A stretch of DNA of 64,000 nucleotides, taken from NCBI RefSeq assembly GCF_035917335.1, contig NZ_CP109067.1, forward strand, positions 1,304,501-1,368,500. Reading direction: 5' to 3'. This DNA is from Micromonospora sp. NBC_01813 (lineage in GTDB: Bacteria; Actinomycetota; Actinomycetes; Mycobacteriales; Micromonosporaceae). The first letter of the stretch is position 1, and every line of letters begins with the position of its first letter. The notes under the pieces were generated by a model. It saw only the letters and a list, made by a program, of their open reading frames with translations. It was not told the DNA's origin and searched no databases. Below are positions 42,271 to 52,244 of the stretch, piece by piece. Made by a program: the position numbers and the translations under genes.

Positions 42271-45155
42271 TGTCGACCCGCAAGCTGATGTCGGCGTCGT
42301 TCGCCAACCTGCTGATCCCGATCAGCGGGCTGCTGGTCAGTCCGTTCCTCTCCCGCGAACTGGGACCCGACGGTCGGGGCCTGTACGCCGCACTGACCCT
42401 GCCGATTGTGGTGTGTGGCTGGATCGGCACCTTCGGCCTCCAGGACGCGCTCAGCTTCCACCTACGCAAGGGCCTGCTGGCCAGCCGTCAGGCTGCGCGG
42501 GTCAGCCTCATCGCGGTGGTGCCGCTCGGGCTACTCGGGCTGGCCCTGCTCGGCGTTCTAGGCGCCGTCGTCTTCGCCGCGGACCAGCCGCATTACACAA
42601 TGTTTCTCACCTTGTCTCTGCTGGCGCCGCTGCATATCCTGGCGAACCTTTTCATCGGTGCGTTGACCGGTGCGTCCGATATCCGTGGCGTCAATATGGT
42701 CAAGGTCGTACCGGCGCTGATCCGTACCGTGGTGGTGATCTTCGCCTGCCTGGCGTTCGACCTGAGCGCCTACTGGGCCAGTCTGCTGTTCCTACTGTCG
42801 GTGATCGCCGGGGTGGTCATCGGGCTTGCCCGGCTACGCGTGTCGCCAGGGGCGGACGATTCGTCCGACGAAGACACGACGGACACCGGCGACAGGGAAC
42901 CGGACGGCATTCCAACCCGGTCCATTGTCGCCTATTCGCTGACCTGCCTGCCGGGTGTGTTGGCGGCGATCTCCAGCGCGCGGCTTGACCAGATCATCGG
43001 GTTGCCCGTCATCGGCGCCCGGGAACTCGGCTACTACGCGGTCGCGGTCAGCGTCGCGGAGATCCCAATGGTCATCGCTACCGCCGCGCGAACCGTGCTG
43101 ATGGGAAGATCCGCGACGGCCGACCCACAGGAGGCGACTCAGATCGCCCGGCTGGCGGTATTTGTTTCCGTGATCGCCTGCGGGTTGCTCGCCGTCACCG
43201 CAGCCGTCGCGGTGCCGATCGTCTTCGGTCGGGCCTTCGCTCCATCGGTGCTGCCGACCGTGATTCTCTGCGCCGGCACCGTGCTTTACACCGGGATGCT
43301 GATCTTCAGCGCGGTGCTGCTGGTCAACGACCGCCCGGGCTGGTCCTCGGCATCCCTGGTCAGCGGCTCTGTGAGTGGACTGGTACTGCTGTTCGTTCTG
43401 GCCCCGCTCGGCGCGGTCGGGGCCGCCATTGCCAGCGTCGTCGGCTACGGCGTGTCTCTCGTGGTTGCTGCGTTGCTGGTGCGCCGTACCGACGGACCGT
43501 CGTTGCGAATGCTCACCGTCCCCTATCCGGAGGACGTTCGGCTCATCGCCGGCAAGGTGCAGCAACTGACCACTTCGGGACCGTTGGCACCAGCGGTTGG
43601 GTGGCTTCGACGCGTCGGTCCTGGCACTGTCGGTGCGGCGCTGTTGATCACGCTTGCCTGGTTCCGGGTCCTGGGCCCGCACCTGCTGGCTGTCACCACC
43701 GGCGGCCGGCCCGAGTTCAACAGCCGCACCGAGTCGCCAGCCGAAGTGGTCGACCTCGCAGGCGACGTGCTCAGCCTGGCGTTCCTCGGTGTCGCGCTAG
43801 CGATGATCGGCTACGGGCTGTGGCGCCGACCGCGCCCTACGCAGAAGCGGTGGCTGCCGGCCGTCCTAGCCCCGCTGGCCGGGATCGCGCTCGCCGGTCT
43901 GCTGGCCGGAGACCGGCCTGGCCTGGTGACACTGGCCCTCCCAATCGCCGCAGTGGCGATCTGGGTCCTGCCGCCACGGCCTGCTGTTCTTGGCGTGTTC
44001 GGGCTGGTCGGCGGGGTCACCGCAGTCGTCTCAGTGTTGCTCGCTGCGATCCGGCCGGATCTCGGATTGCTCTCCGGCGAGGACAGCGGCGCTAAGGAGG
44101 GCTTCCTCGGCGGGCTGCTCACCGGTCCATTCCCGCATTCCAATGTTCTCGGCATCAGCCTGACACTCGCCGTACCGTTCATTCTGGCTATCGCCAGCAG
44201 GTCAATTCGTTGGCCGGTCCTGGCGGTTACCTTGTTCGCGATCTATTGGACTGGTTCGCGTACCAACCAGTTGGCCATCGTCGTGGTTGTCGTCAGCTAC
44301 CTGACCATCCGGCTCTTGTTGCTGCGCCGTCCGCGTCTGCTGCCGTGGCTGCTGGCGGTGCCGGCGATCGGCGCACTGGGCTTGACCATCGTGGTGCCGC
44401 TGTCGACCAGCAACCCGGCCGCCTTCACTGACCGCGGCCGAATCTGGTCCGCGCTGCTGAACGGTTGGGAGCAACGACCGGTATGGGGTTGGGGAACGGT
44501 CTACTTCGATCGCCCCGAGATTGCCGACGAACTCGGCGGAAACTTCAACCACGGGCACAACGTGATGGTCCAGCTGCTTATCGTCGGAGGTCTGGTTTCG
44601 GCCCTGCTGTTCGGCCTACTCTGCCTGGCGGCCTGGCACCGGGCGGTGCGGCTACTGAACGGCGGTGCCTACAGCGCAGTGCTGTTCCTCATCGCGTTGG
44701 GCATGCTGTCCTGGCTCGAAGCCTCGCACGTGGCAACGACACTGGCCGGCTATGCCACCTGGCTGCCACTAATGATGATCATGCGACTCGGCGACCACCC
44801 GCCCGCCGAGACAGCGGCTGATGCCGCAGACAAACGCCCGTCGCAGGACTTCGACCGGAGCCAGGACACCGAGCCCGGGCCCGCTGGACTGATCCCCAGG
44901 AGCGCGACGCCAACCGGCACCGGTGGAGATCGGTGGCTCTCGCAGGCGGAGCACCGGCAGCCGGTACGTTCGGCCGGTGCCGGCGTCTACTTGAGCCACA
45001 GCTATCCCGATTCTGACGGCAATGCCGATCAGGCTGTCGCCGCTGGACCTGACAGCGGCATCCCTGATCGATACCGCCCCGACTCCGGCCCGGCCAGATC
45101 AGCAGGCACCACCCTCGAAACGGAGAAGCCTGCCAGGCTCGCGTCAGAACAATAG
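42270..45155 (+). CDS. Wzx-type flippase fused to Wzy/O-antigen-ligase-type polymerase
   Basis: A 961-residue membrane protein. Residues about 1-425 resemble a polysaccharide flippase of the MATE/MVF group: SASFANLLIPISGLLVSPFL, then RELGPDGRGLYAAL and twelve or so helices. Residues about 450-835 resemble an O-antigen polymerase/ligase: GSRTNQLAIVVVVVSYL, DRGRIWSALLNGWEQRP, VWGWGTVYFD and FNHGHNVMVQLLIVGGLVSA. The last 120 residues are hydrophilic and disordered. Flipping and polymerisation of lipid-linked repeats are normally done by two proteins; here both appear in one chain without frameshift. AGGAG precedes the ATG at 42270; the open frame begins with a TTG one codon earlier. It is the last gene of the coupled block. 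Confidence 0.88.
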   Translation: MSTRKLMSASFANLLIPISGLLVSPFLSRELGPDGRGLYAALTLPIVVCGWIGTFGLQDALSFHLRKGLLASRQAARVSLIAVVPLGLLGLALLGVLGAVVFAADQPHYTMFLTLSLLAPLHILANLFIGALTGASDIRGVNMVKVVPALIRTVVVIFACLAFDLSAYWASLLFLLSVIAGVVIGLARLRVSPGADDSSDEDTTDTGDREPDGIPTRSIVAYSLTCLPGVLAAISSARLDQIIGLPVIGARELGYYAVAVSVAEIPMVIATAARTVLMGRSATADPQEATQIARLAVFVSVIACGLLAVTAAVAVPIVFGRAFAPSVLPTVILCAGTVLYTGMLIFSAVLLVNDRPGWSSASLVSGSVSGLVLLFVLAPLGAVGAAIASVVGYGVSLVVAALLVRRTDGPSLRMLTVPYPEDVRLIAGKVQQLTTSGPLAPAVGWLRRVGPGTVGAALLITLAWFRVLGPHLLAVTTGGRPEFNSRTESPAEVVDLAGDVLSLAFLGVALAMIGYGLWRRPRPTQKRWLPAVLAPLAGIALAGLLAGDRPGLVTLALPIAAVAIWVLPPRPAVLGVFGLVGGVTAVVSVLLAAIRPDLGLLSGEDSGAKEGFLGGLLTGPFPHSNVLGISLTLAVPFILAIASRSIRWPVLAVTLFAIYWTGSRTNQLAIVVVVVSYLTIRLLLLRRPRLLPWLLAVPAIGALGLTIVVPLSTSNPAAFTDRGRIWSALLNGWEQRPVWGWGTVYFDRPEIADELGGNFNHGHNVMVQLLIVGGLVSALLFGLLCLAAWHRAVRLLNGGAYSAVLFLIALGMLSWLEASHVATTLAGYATWLPLMMIMRLGDHPPAETAADAADKRPSQDFDRSQDTEPGPAGLIPRSATPTGTGGDRWLSQAEHRQPVRSAGAGVYLSHSYPDSDGNADQAVAAGPDSGIPDRYRPDSGPARSAGTTLETEKPARLASEQ

Positions 45156-46550
45156 TGAATCACGGAGGTGGTTCGCTATCCGGCGTAGCTGCCCGGCTCC
45201 CTCGACCGGAGCAGTCATCCGCAACACCAACTGCCGGTCCAGTACGCCATCGAGACCCCCACGCCAGTAGGCCACGATCACCAGCGCGTACCGCTGCTCA
45301 CCGTCCACCTGAAGCACGCTCGTCTCGGCGTACACGGCGGTCGCTCCGGCCTGTACCCACTGCAGGCCCCACGCCTCCTCAGCCCGGCGCATCGCCGCTC
45401 GGCGGTCCACGGAACAGCCCTCGGGGCACGGCCGTACGACGACCTCGCCACCGAGATCCTGACCGTCGCCGAAGGCCGAGCCGCATTGCAGGCTGCCTGT
45501 CTTGTCGTCCTGCCTGCTCGAAACGCACTCCCAGGTCCTGGGCACTCTGAGAGTGAAGCCAAGGTCTGCCAGGTCTGTAAAGGTCCGTAGGGCATCGGTC
45601 GGAACGAAACGTGGCCAGTCACGCGGCCACTGCCCGTCCAGCGGCGGCTCCACCCCCGGCTCGAGCGGGATCGCGGTCGGTAGGCCCGCTGGCGCGGTCA
45701 CAGCCGTGGGCGAGGCGCTCGGATCGGCAACCGCCGGGGCGTCGGGAGCATCGGGCCACCACACAACGGCGGCTCCGACGGCGACTAACACCACCACTGT
45801 CAGCGCCGCACCCAGGATCAGACCCCTGGGAAGCCGTTTCGGTCGCGGAGTCGGGGCGAAGCGGGGCACCGGGGGGTAGACCGGTCGGTGCGCTGGGGGT
45901 CCCTCCGGAGGATACGGCCCGTACCCCTGAATGGCGTCGGTCGGGGCGTACCCGCTGCCGGACACGGGATAGGGCGCACTGGAGGTGGGAGAGCCGGGCA
46001 AGGCCTGCGCGCCGGAGATAGGGTGCGGTGCCGGCAGCGCTTCGCCGGCGGCTGCACTGGCCGAGGGCTGGGCCGGCGACGTCGGTTGTCCCGGGGGGCG
46101 CAGTGGGGTTCCGCTCCATGGGTTGCCGGCTGGGCTGATCGGCCCGAGCGCGGTGCTTGCCTGGACGGCCGCCGGATCTGGACGGCCGCGGGTGCCTGCC
46201 GGGGATGCAGCCGACTCCGGCGTCGGAAGGTCGGGCGGTACCGCCTGGTAGTCCTGGCCGAGCGCCTCGAAGATCCGTTCGGCACCCTGACCCGGCTCGG
46301 TGCCGCAGGCCACCCACGGCGTTGTCGCGGTGAAGTCGGCGTAGCGGAACGCGTGTTCACCCGGCCGGGTCCCGGTCAGCGAGTTCGCGGTCGCTGAGAA
46401 GGCCTCCCGCCAGCGCTGGTCCTCGGCGACCGCAGCGTCGAGGATAGCCACCGTCAGCGGCTCGCCGCCGGGTTCCACAGCCGACCAGACGCTGCCCACC
46501 TGGCATGACCCCAGCATCGCGATGAGCTGGTAGGGACTATCCGGCTGCAC
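45144..46550 (-). CDS. Membrane protein with degenerate kinase-like N terminus
   Basis: A 468-residue single-pass protein. The first 60 residues (SPYQLIAMLGSCQVGSVWSA, then GEPLTVAILDAAV) look like the N-lobe of a Ser/Thr kinase. However, the glycine loop is altered, the Lys is missing and no catalytic loop follows, so kinase activity is unlikely. A long Pro/Ser/Ala-rich region (about 105-240) leads to one membrane helix (about 247-268) and an extracellular domain (about 310-468) with four or more Cys. It overlaps the flippase-polymerase gene tail to tail by 12 bp. A role near the polysaccharide machinery is suggested only by position. Confidence 0.72.
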   Translation of the reverse strand: MQPDSPYQLIAMLGSCQVGSVWSAVEPGGEPLTVAILDAAVAEDQRWREAFSATANSLTGTRPGEHAFRYADFTATTPWVACGTEPGQGAERIFEALGQDYQAVPPDLPTPESAASPAGTRGRPDPAAVQASTALGPISPAGNPWSGTPLRPPGQPTSPAQPSASAAAGEALPAPHPISGAQALPGSPTSSAPYPVSGSGYAPTDAIQGYGPYPPEGPPAHRPVYPPVPRFAPTPRPKRLPRGLILGAALTVVVLVAVGAAVVWWPDAPDAPAVADPSASPTAVTAPAGLPTAIPLEPGVEPPLDGQWPRDWPRFVPTDALRTFTDLADLGFTLRVPRTWECVSSRQDDKTGSLQCGSAFGDGQDLGGEVVVRPCPEGCSVDRRAAMRRAEEAWGLQWVQAGATAVYAETSVLQVDGEQRYALVIVAYWRGGLDGVLDRQLVLRMTAPVEGAGQLRRIANHLRDSLLF

Positions 46551-46684
46551 GACGACCTCCAGTGTGTATGCCGGCGATCATAGCGAGCCGCTCGTGACCC
46601 AACCGCCGCGCCGGGTGACCACACTGCCCTGCGACACGTGGGTGACGAGTACGACCAGGCGAGGCAGGGGTCGAGCCGGCCGGT

Positions 46685-47377
46685 TCAGGCCGCGTCGCGC
46701 ACCCACGCCTCGGCGTGCGGGCCGGCACCGACGATCCGTAGCAGCTGGACCGACTGGGCCGGGTCGTCAACGGTGACGAAGTAGGAGTTTCCCCGGCGCA
46801 GGTGTTGCGCGACGGTCAGGCCGAGCGCCTCACCCGCCTCGGTGAGCGCGGTCAACGCGCGCGGGTCGGGCACCCGGACCCGGATCTGGCTGCGTCGGCG
46901 GGAACCATTCGCGACCAGCAGCGCGGCCCGCCACATCGTCCGGGCCGTCGCGGCCCGGTTGCCGGGACGGGCGTGTGGACCGACCTGGCCGGCTGCCGCC
47001 TGCCAGAGTCGGTCGAGCCAGTCGGACACCTCGTCGGCGTTGGTGGCCGGCACCAGGACGTCGAACTGATCCCGCTCGTCACGCCCGCGCGCCGGTGGCG
47101 TGGTGGCCACGTACACCCCGGGGAACTCGTCGTCGATGACGGTGGCGATCCGTCGGGCCAGCGCCGGGTAGGCGGTGCTGACCAGGCTGACCAGCCCGGT
47201 ACGCCGCTGCCACGGCACCGGGCGCAGCAGGTGGGTGACGGTGGCCGCCTCCACCCGGGGCATCCGGTCGGCGGCCACGGCGGTGGCCACCGCGTCGAGC
47301 AGCCGCCGATGGGGGATCGCACCCCACCGGCGGGCACCCGGGCCGGCGCAGGGTCGGATCTGGGCGTCAACCGACAT
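46685..47377 (-). CDS. WhiA-like (LAGLIDADG-fold) protein lacking the C-terminal HTH
   Basis: A 230-residue protein of unknown function. Its two halves resemble the LAGLIDADG-type core of the sporulation regulator Whi[21 protein letters not shown] in the first half, then [35 protein letters not shown] and [14 protein letters not shown] in the second. WhiA itself is about 330 residues and ends in a helix-turn-helix domain that is absent here. The ATG at 47377 overlaps the adenosine deaminase stop by 11 bp, so it is the last gene of the leftward purine operon. The resemblance is from memory of WhiA and needs a profile search; no catalytic residues are evident. Confidence 0.6.
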   Translation of the reverse strand: MSVDAQIRPCAGPGARRWGAIPHRRLLDAVATAVAADRMPRVEAATVTHLLRPVPWQRRTGLVSLVSTAYPALARRIATVIDDEFPGVYVATTPPARGRDERDQFDVLVPATNADEVSDWLDRLWQAAAGQVGPHARPGNRAATARTMWRAALLVANGSRRRSQIRVRVPDPRALTALTEAGEALGLTVAQHLRRGNSYFVTVDDPAQSVQLLRIVGAGPHAEAWVRDAA

Positions 47378-48473
47378 GGCGGGCCTCCGGTAGGTCGGCG
47401 ACCAGCTTCGCGTACGCCGGTTTGATCACATCGTCGATGATCGCCAACCGTTCGTCGAACGGGATGAACGCGCTCTTCATCGCGTTGACCGTCAACCACC
47501 GCAACTCAGCCCACCCCCACCCGAACGCCTCCACCAACAACCACATCTCCCGAGACATCGACGTACCACTCATCAACCGGTTGTCCGTGTTCACCGTCAC
47601 CCGGAACCGCAGATCACGCAACAACCCGATCGGATGCTCACCCACCGACCCCACCGCACCCGTCTGCACATTCGACGACGGACACAACTCCAACGGAATC
47701 CGCTTGTCCCGCACATACGACGCCAACCGCCCCAACCGCACCCCACCACCACCCACCTCGAGATCATCCACGATCCGCACCCCATGCCCCAACCGATCCG
47801 CCCCACACCACTGAATCGCCTGCCAGATCGACGGCAACCCAAAAGCCTCACCCGCATGAATCGTGAAATGAAAATTCTCCCGCTGCAGATACTCGAAAGC
47901 ATCCAGATGACGAGTCGGCGGAAAACCAGCCTCCGCACCCGCGATATCGAACCCCACCACCCCCGCATCCCGATACCGCACCGCCAACTCCGCGATCTCC
48001 TGCGACCGCGCCGCATGCCGCATCGCCGTCAACAACGTCCCCACCCGGATCACCCGACCCGCCCGCGCCGCCTCAGCCGCCCCAGCGGCGAACCCGGCCA
48101 CCACCGCCTCCACCACCTGACCCAACCCCAACCCCCGCGACAGATGCTGCTCCGGCGCGAACCGCACCTCCGCGTACACCACCCCGTCCGCCGCCAGATC
48201 CACCGCACACTCCGCCGCCACCCGGAACAACCCCGCCTCCGTCTGCATCACCGCCACCGTGTGCGCAAACGTCTCCAGATAACGCTCCAACGACCCCGAA
48301 TCCGCCGCCGACACGAACCACCGACCCAACTCGTCCGGATCCGTCACCGGCAGAACATGCCCCACCTCCGCCGCCAACTCCACCACCGTGGCCGGACGCA
48401 ACCCACCATCCAGATGGTCATGCAACAACGCCTTCGGCACCCGAACGATCTCCGCCAACGAAATAGCCACCAT
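47367..48473 (-). CDS. add: Adenosine deaminase
   Basis: A 368-residue enzyme converting adenosine to inosine, with one Zn ion. Conserved parts: [12 protein letters not shown] (metal His pair), [36 protein letters not shown] (metal His), DRLGHGVRI (catalytic His), [14 protein letters not shown] and [14 protein letters not shown] (Asp pair). The ATG at 48473 is preferred since the family starts close to the HDHLDGG motif; one at 48506 would overlap the xanthine dehydrogenase gene. The coding strand uses many G- or T-ending codons, unlike the C/G-ending neighbours, giving a strong strand skew over almost the whole gene. It feeds purine into the adjoining xanthine/urate pathway. Confidence 0.95.
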   Translation of the reverse strand: MVAISLAEIVRVPKALLHDHLDGGLRPATVVELAAEVGHVLPVTDPDELGRWFVSAADSGSLERYLETFAHTVAVMQTEAGLFRVAAECAVDLAADGVVYAEVRFAPEQHLSRGLGLGQVVEAVVAGFAAGAAEAARAGRVIRVGTLLTAMRHAARSQEIAELAVRYRDAGVVGFDIAGAEAGFPPTRHLDAFEYLQRENFHFTIHAGEAFGLPSIWQAIQWCGADRLGHGVRIVDDLEVGGGGVRLGRLASYVRDKRIPLELCPSSNVQTGAVGSVGEHPIGLLRDLRFRVTVNTDNRLMSGTSMSREMWLLVEAFGWGWAELRWLTVNAMKSAFIPFDERLAIIDDVIKPAYAKLVADLPEARHVG

Positions 48474-48489
48474 GTCGCCTGACTCGTCC

Positions 48490-51348
48490 TTACTCTTGTT
48501 CGGCATCGATCTGGCCGCGCCGCAACCGGTCCCATACCCGGTCGCGGGTGAACGGCAGATCGGTGAATCGGATTCCGGTCGCGTCGCGTAGGGCGTTCGC
48601 CAACGCCGCAGCCACCGGGTTGAACGGACTCTCACTCATCGATTTGGCGCCCGACGGCCCCAGCGGGTCGCTGGTGCGGGCGAAATGAACCTCGGTGACC
48701 GGCACGTCGGCGAACGTCGGCAGGTGGTAGCTGCGGAAGTCGGCCGTGGCCACCCGGCCCTCGTCGTCGATGTCGACATGCTCGGCGAGCGTGGCGCCGA
48801 GTGCCTGGGCCACCCCACCCTCCACCTGCCCGCGGCACTGCATCGGATTGAGCACCGTTCCGGCGTCGGCACTGTGCACGCTGCGCAGAATCCTGATTTC
48901 GCCGCTGTCCGGGTCGACGGCGATCCGGAACCAGTGCACGTTGAACGCCACCGACCGCTGTCCGCCGTCGGCGTGCCCGTTGGCGGACAGCGCGGCACCG
49001 GCCGCCTGTGCCAACTCCACCAGAGCGACGCGTCGGCCGGCGCACCAGACCGCGTCGCCGGCCAACCGGCACTGCCCACGGTCCACCCCGGTGTGTCGCG
49101 ACGCGGCGTCGAGGAGTTGGTCCCGCAGCCCGACGGCGGCCCGCTGGGCCGCCGTACCGGCGACGACGGTGCCGGTCGAGGCGAAAGCGCCGGTGTCGTG
49201 CCCGACCAGCGCGGTGTCCGACTGGCGGATGCGTACCTGGTCCACAGTGGTAGCCAGCGCGTCGGCGACCAACTGCCGGTGTACGGTCGTCGACCCGTTG
49301 CCGAACTCGGCCATCCCGACGTCCAGTTGGTAGCCGCCGTCGTCGGCGAGGCTTGCCCTGGCCCGGCCGTGGTGACCGCCCGGCGGGCCGGTGGCGATCA
49401 TCGCCACCGCCATGCCGTCGCCGACCAGCCACCCTGCCGGCGGCACCTGGCCGTCCGTTCGCGGCTGCGAGCGGGCCCGCGCGATCAGATCCAGGCACTG
49501 GTCCAGGCCGTAGCTGCGTACCTGAACGGTGTCGTCGTGCCCGACCGGGGTGACCAGCGGATCGTCCGGGCCGATCACGTTGCGGGCGCGGAAGGCGATC
49601 GGGTCGACGCCGAGCCGGCGGGCCAACTCGTCGACCGCCGACTCGACGGCGAACGACACCTGGCCCAGACCGTAGCCGCGGAACGCCCCGGACGGGACCG
49701 TGTTGGTGTACACCGACCAGCCGTCGACCTTCTTGTTCGGGCAGCGGTAGACGGCGACCGACTCGCTGCAGCCGTGCGCCAGCACCGCCGGACCGTGGTT
49801 GCCGTACGCGCCGGTGTCGGCGACCACCGACAGCCGCAACGCGGTCAGCGTCCCGTCACGTCGGCCGGCCACCGTCACCGTCACCTGGAACGGGTGCCGG
49901 GTGGTCGCTGCGGTGAACTGCTCCGACCGGGTGAACTCCAGCTTCACCGGTCGGCGGGTGCGCAACGCCGCCAGCACCACGATGTCCTCGACGAGCATCT
50001 CCTGCTTGCCGCCGAACCCGCCGCCGACCCGCCCGGCCACCACCCGGACCCGCTGCTGCGGCAGATCGAACAGCCGGGCCAACGCCCTTCGGGTCAGGTA
50101 CGGCGTCTGTGTGCTGGACCGTACCGTCACCCCGCCGTCGGGTTCCGGCCAGGCCACCGCCCCGTGCGTCTCCAGATGGGCGTGCTGCACCCGCTGGGTG
50201 CGTAGCGTCGCGGTGTAGACCTCGTCTGCCTCGGCCAGCGCGTGGTCCACGTCGCCGACCTCCCCGTGCACCTCGCCGGCCACGTTGTCGGCCGGTCGGG
50301 CGATGCCGGAGGTGGTGGGATCCTTGTCGTGCAGCACCGGGGCGCCCGGCGCCATCGCCGCCTGCGGGTCGAAGACCGCCGGCAGGACGGCGTAGTGCAC
50401 CCGGACCAGCCCGGCCGCGGTTTCCGCCGCCGCCTCCGTCTCGGCGACCACCGCCGCCACCCGTTGTCCGACGAAGCGGACCGTGTCGTCGAGCAGCCGG
50501 GTGTCGGCTGGGTCCTCGTGGGCGTGCTCGTGCTGCGCGCTGGAGTACAGCCGGTCCGGGCAGTCGCGGTGGGTCAACACCGCCAGTACGCCCGGGACCC
50601 GCATCGCCGCGTCGACGTCGAAGCCGGTGATCCGGGCGTGCGGCACGGTGGAACGCACCAGTTTCAGGTGGGTCAGGCCGGGAACGGCCACGTCGAAGGT
50701 GAACCGGGCGGTCCCGGTGACGATCTGCCGGCCAGCCGGTGCCGGCACGTTGGCGCCGACGGCCGCGCTGCGGACCGCGCCGACGGCCGCGCTGCGGACC
50801 GCGCCGACCGCCGCGCTGCGAACCGCGCCGACCGCCGCAGGGTGAACCGCGTCAGCCGGCCCGCCCGGTACCGCGTCCGCCGGTGCGTCCCCGGCTTCCT
50901 GCGCCGGCGTGGGCGGGACGTGCCGGACGCCGGCGATCGCGTCCCGGATCGCCCGGTAGCCGGTGCACCGACACAGGTTGCCCTTCAACGCACGCGGCAG
51001 GTCCGCCTGTTGCGCGTCGTCGAGCGCGGCGACCGTCATCAGCAGGCCGGCGGTGCAGAAGCCACACTGGAAGCCCTGCGCGTCGAGGAACCGCTGCTGC
51101 AACGGATGCAGGTCGGCGCCCTCGGCCAGACCCTCGACAGTGGTCACCGCACGACCCTGCGCCCGGACCGCCGGATACACACAGCTGTGCACCGGCAACC
51201 CGTCGACGTGGACCGTGCAGGCACCGCAGTCGCCCGCGTCGCAGCCCTTCTTCACCCCGTACCAGCCCTGCTCGCGCAGGAAGGTCCGCAGACACTGGCC
51301 GGCGGCCGGCTCCCCGGCGGCGGCCGTGCCGTTGACGACGATGCTCAC
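48490..51348 (-). CDS. Xanthine dehydrogenase, fused [2Fe-2S] and molybdopterin subunits
   Basis: A 952-residue fusion oxidising hypoxanthine and xanthine to urate. Residues about 1-150 are the iron-sulfur subunit: C36, C41, C44 and C56 (first cluster), then C95, C98, C126 and C128 (second cluster). A linker of SAAVGAVR repeats (about 167-200) joins it to the molybdenum-binding subunit (about 200-952), with [23 protein letters not shown] and [12 protein letters not shown], whose Glu aligns with the catalytic base. The GTG at 51348 overlaps the FAD-subunit stop (GTGA); the open frame to 51975 is not native. With the upstream FAD subunit and XdhC it makes a complete three-cofactor enzyme. Confidence 0.93.
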   Translation of the reverse strand: MSIVVNGTAAAGEPAAGQCLRTFLREQGWYGVKKGCDAGDCGACTVHVDGLPVHSCVYPAVRAQGRAVTTVEGLAEGADLHPLQQRFLDAQGFQCGFCTAGLLMTVAALDDAQQADLPRALKGNLCRCTGYRAIRDAIAGVRHVPPTPAQEAGDAPADAVPGGPADAVHPAAVGAVRSAAVGAVRSAAVGAVRSAAVGANVPAPAGRQIVTGTARFTFDVAVPGLTHLKLVRSTVPHARITGFDVDAAMRVPGVLAVLTHRDCPDRLYSSAQHEHAHEDPADTRLLDDTVRFVGQRVAAVVAETEAAAETAAGLVRVHYAVLPAVFDPQAAMAPGAPVLHDKDPTTSGIARPADNVAGEVHGEVGDVDHALAEADEVYTATLRTQRVQHAHLETHGAVAWPEPDGGVTVRSSTQTPYLTRRALARLFDLPQQRVRVVAGRVGGGFGGKQEMLVEDIVVLAALRTRRPVKLEFTRSEQFTAATTRHPFQVTVTVAGRRDGTLTALRLSVVADTGAYGNHGPAVLAHGCSESVAVYRCPNKKVDGWSVYTNTVPSGAFRGYGLGQVSFAVESAVDELARRLGVDPIAFRARNVIGPDDPLVTPVGHDDTVQVRSYGLDQCLDLIARARSQPRTDGQVPPAGWLVGDGMAVAMIATGPPGGHHGRARASLADDGGYQLDVGMAEFGNGSTTVHRQLVADALATTVDQVRIRQSDTALVGHDTGAFASTGTVVAGTAAQRAAVGLRDQLLDAASRHTGVDRGQCRLAGDAVWCAGRRVALVELAQAAGAALSANGHADGGQRSVAFNVHWFRIAVDPDSGEIRILRSVHSADAGTVLNPMQCRGQVEGGVAQALGATLAEHVDIDDEGRVATADFRSYHLPTFADVPVTEVHFARTSDPLGPSGAKSMSESPFNPVAAALANALRDATGIRFTDLPFTRDRVWDRLRRGQIDAEQE
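50753..50848 (-). repeat. Four 24-bp tandem repeats in the xanthine dehydrogenase linker
   Basis: Units start at 50753, 50777, 50801 and 50825; the first two are identical and the others differ at a few bases. They encode the SAAVGAVR-type linker between the iron-sulfur and molybdenum domains. Tandem units of this kind change number easily, so the linker length may vary between strains. Confidence 0.9.
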
Positions 51349-52217
51349 CGGCCGGCCTCGCCGGCTCCGTCGGCTCCGGTAGTGGTCCCGCCCGAGCGGG
51401 CGTCGACCAACTCGGCCCTGACCTGCGCCGCCATCCGCAGGGTCCGGTGCCGTCGCCAGGCCGGCAGGCCGTGCACGTCGTCCATCCAGCCGGCTGCCGC
51501 GCAGGCCGCGTCCACCTGGTCCAGCGTCTGCTCCTCGGTCGGCCAGTCGGGCAGCCGCAGCACCACTGGCCGGCGGGTGGCGGCGGTCACCGACAGCGTC
51601 CATCCGGTGGTGTCCGGCCCGCTGCGGCCGATCACCAGCGCCGCCGAGCGTCCGTGGGTGAACAGCGACGCCCGACGCATCGCGTACCGGGACCGGGCGG
51701 CCCAGGCAGGCACCCGTACGCCGCGCAGGTACTCGCCCTGAGCGAGCGCGGTCGACTCGACGTCGCGGACGAAGTCGGCCGAGGCCACCTGCCGCTGCCC
51801 ACCGGTGAGGTCGGTGAGCAGGCACTGGGCCTCGGTGCCGACGGCCAGCGACGTCATCGGCCCGGCCGGTAGCGCCGCGCAGATGTTGCCGCCGACGGTC
51901 GCCACGTTCCAGATCTTGTGCGAGGCGAGCAGCGCGTCGCAGCAGCGACCGACGAGTTCGGCGAACCGGGCCCACTCCGGCGGTGGCCGAAACCGGGAAA
52001 GCTCGGCGATGGTGCAGGTGGCGGCGATCTCCAGGCCGTCGTCGTCGACCCGCAGCGGCGGCCAGTGCAGCCGGGTGAGGTCCCGCAACCGGCGGACGTC
52101 CGGCTGCGGCTGCGAGTAGAGGTAGCTGCCGCCGGCGAGCCAGCGGTCACCCGTACGCCAGTCGCCGTCGTCGGCGGTGATCACGTCGGAGACGGTATGC
52201 AGATCCACGCTCCGCAT
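51345..52217 (-). CDS. Xanthine dehydrogenase FAD-binding subunit (CoxM-like)
   Basis: A 290-residue FAD subunit that passes electrons from the iron-sulfur clusters to NAD or another acceptor. FAD motifs are WLAGGSYLYSQPQ (equivalent of the AGGT loop) and NVATVGGNICAALPAGPM (the TxGGN signature, where S is often A). The C-terminal CoxM domain follows (YAMRRASLFTHGRSAALVIG). The ATG at 52217 begins MRSVDLHTV; an earlier in-frame start at 52259 overlaps the divergent gene. It is the first gene of the leftward operon FAD subunit, xanthine dehydrogenase, adenosine deaminase, WhiA-like protein. Confidence 0.92.
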   Translation of the reverse strand: MRSVDLHTVSDVITADDGDWRTGDRWLAGGSYLYSQPQPDVRRLRDLTRLHWPPLRVDDDGLEIAATCTIAELSRFRPPPEWARFAELVGRCCDALLASHKIWNVATVGGNICAALPAGPMTSLAVGTEAQCLLTDLTGGQRQVASADFVRDVESTALAQGEYLRGVRVPAWAARSRYAMRRASLFTHGRSAALVIGRSGPDTTGWTLSVTAATRRPVVLRLPDWPTEEQTLDQVDAACAAAGWMDDVHGLPAWRRHRTLRMAAQVRAELVDARSGGTTTGADGAGEAGR

Positions 52218-52244
52218 CGTCCAACCGCGCGGGCGTCGCGGACA

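Noticed and set aside
50242-51741. 499-codon rightward open frame inside the xanthine dehydrogenase region
   Set aside because: It is antisense to the well-supported xanthine dehydrogenase and FAD-subunit genes and contains no recognisable domain.
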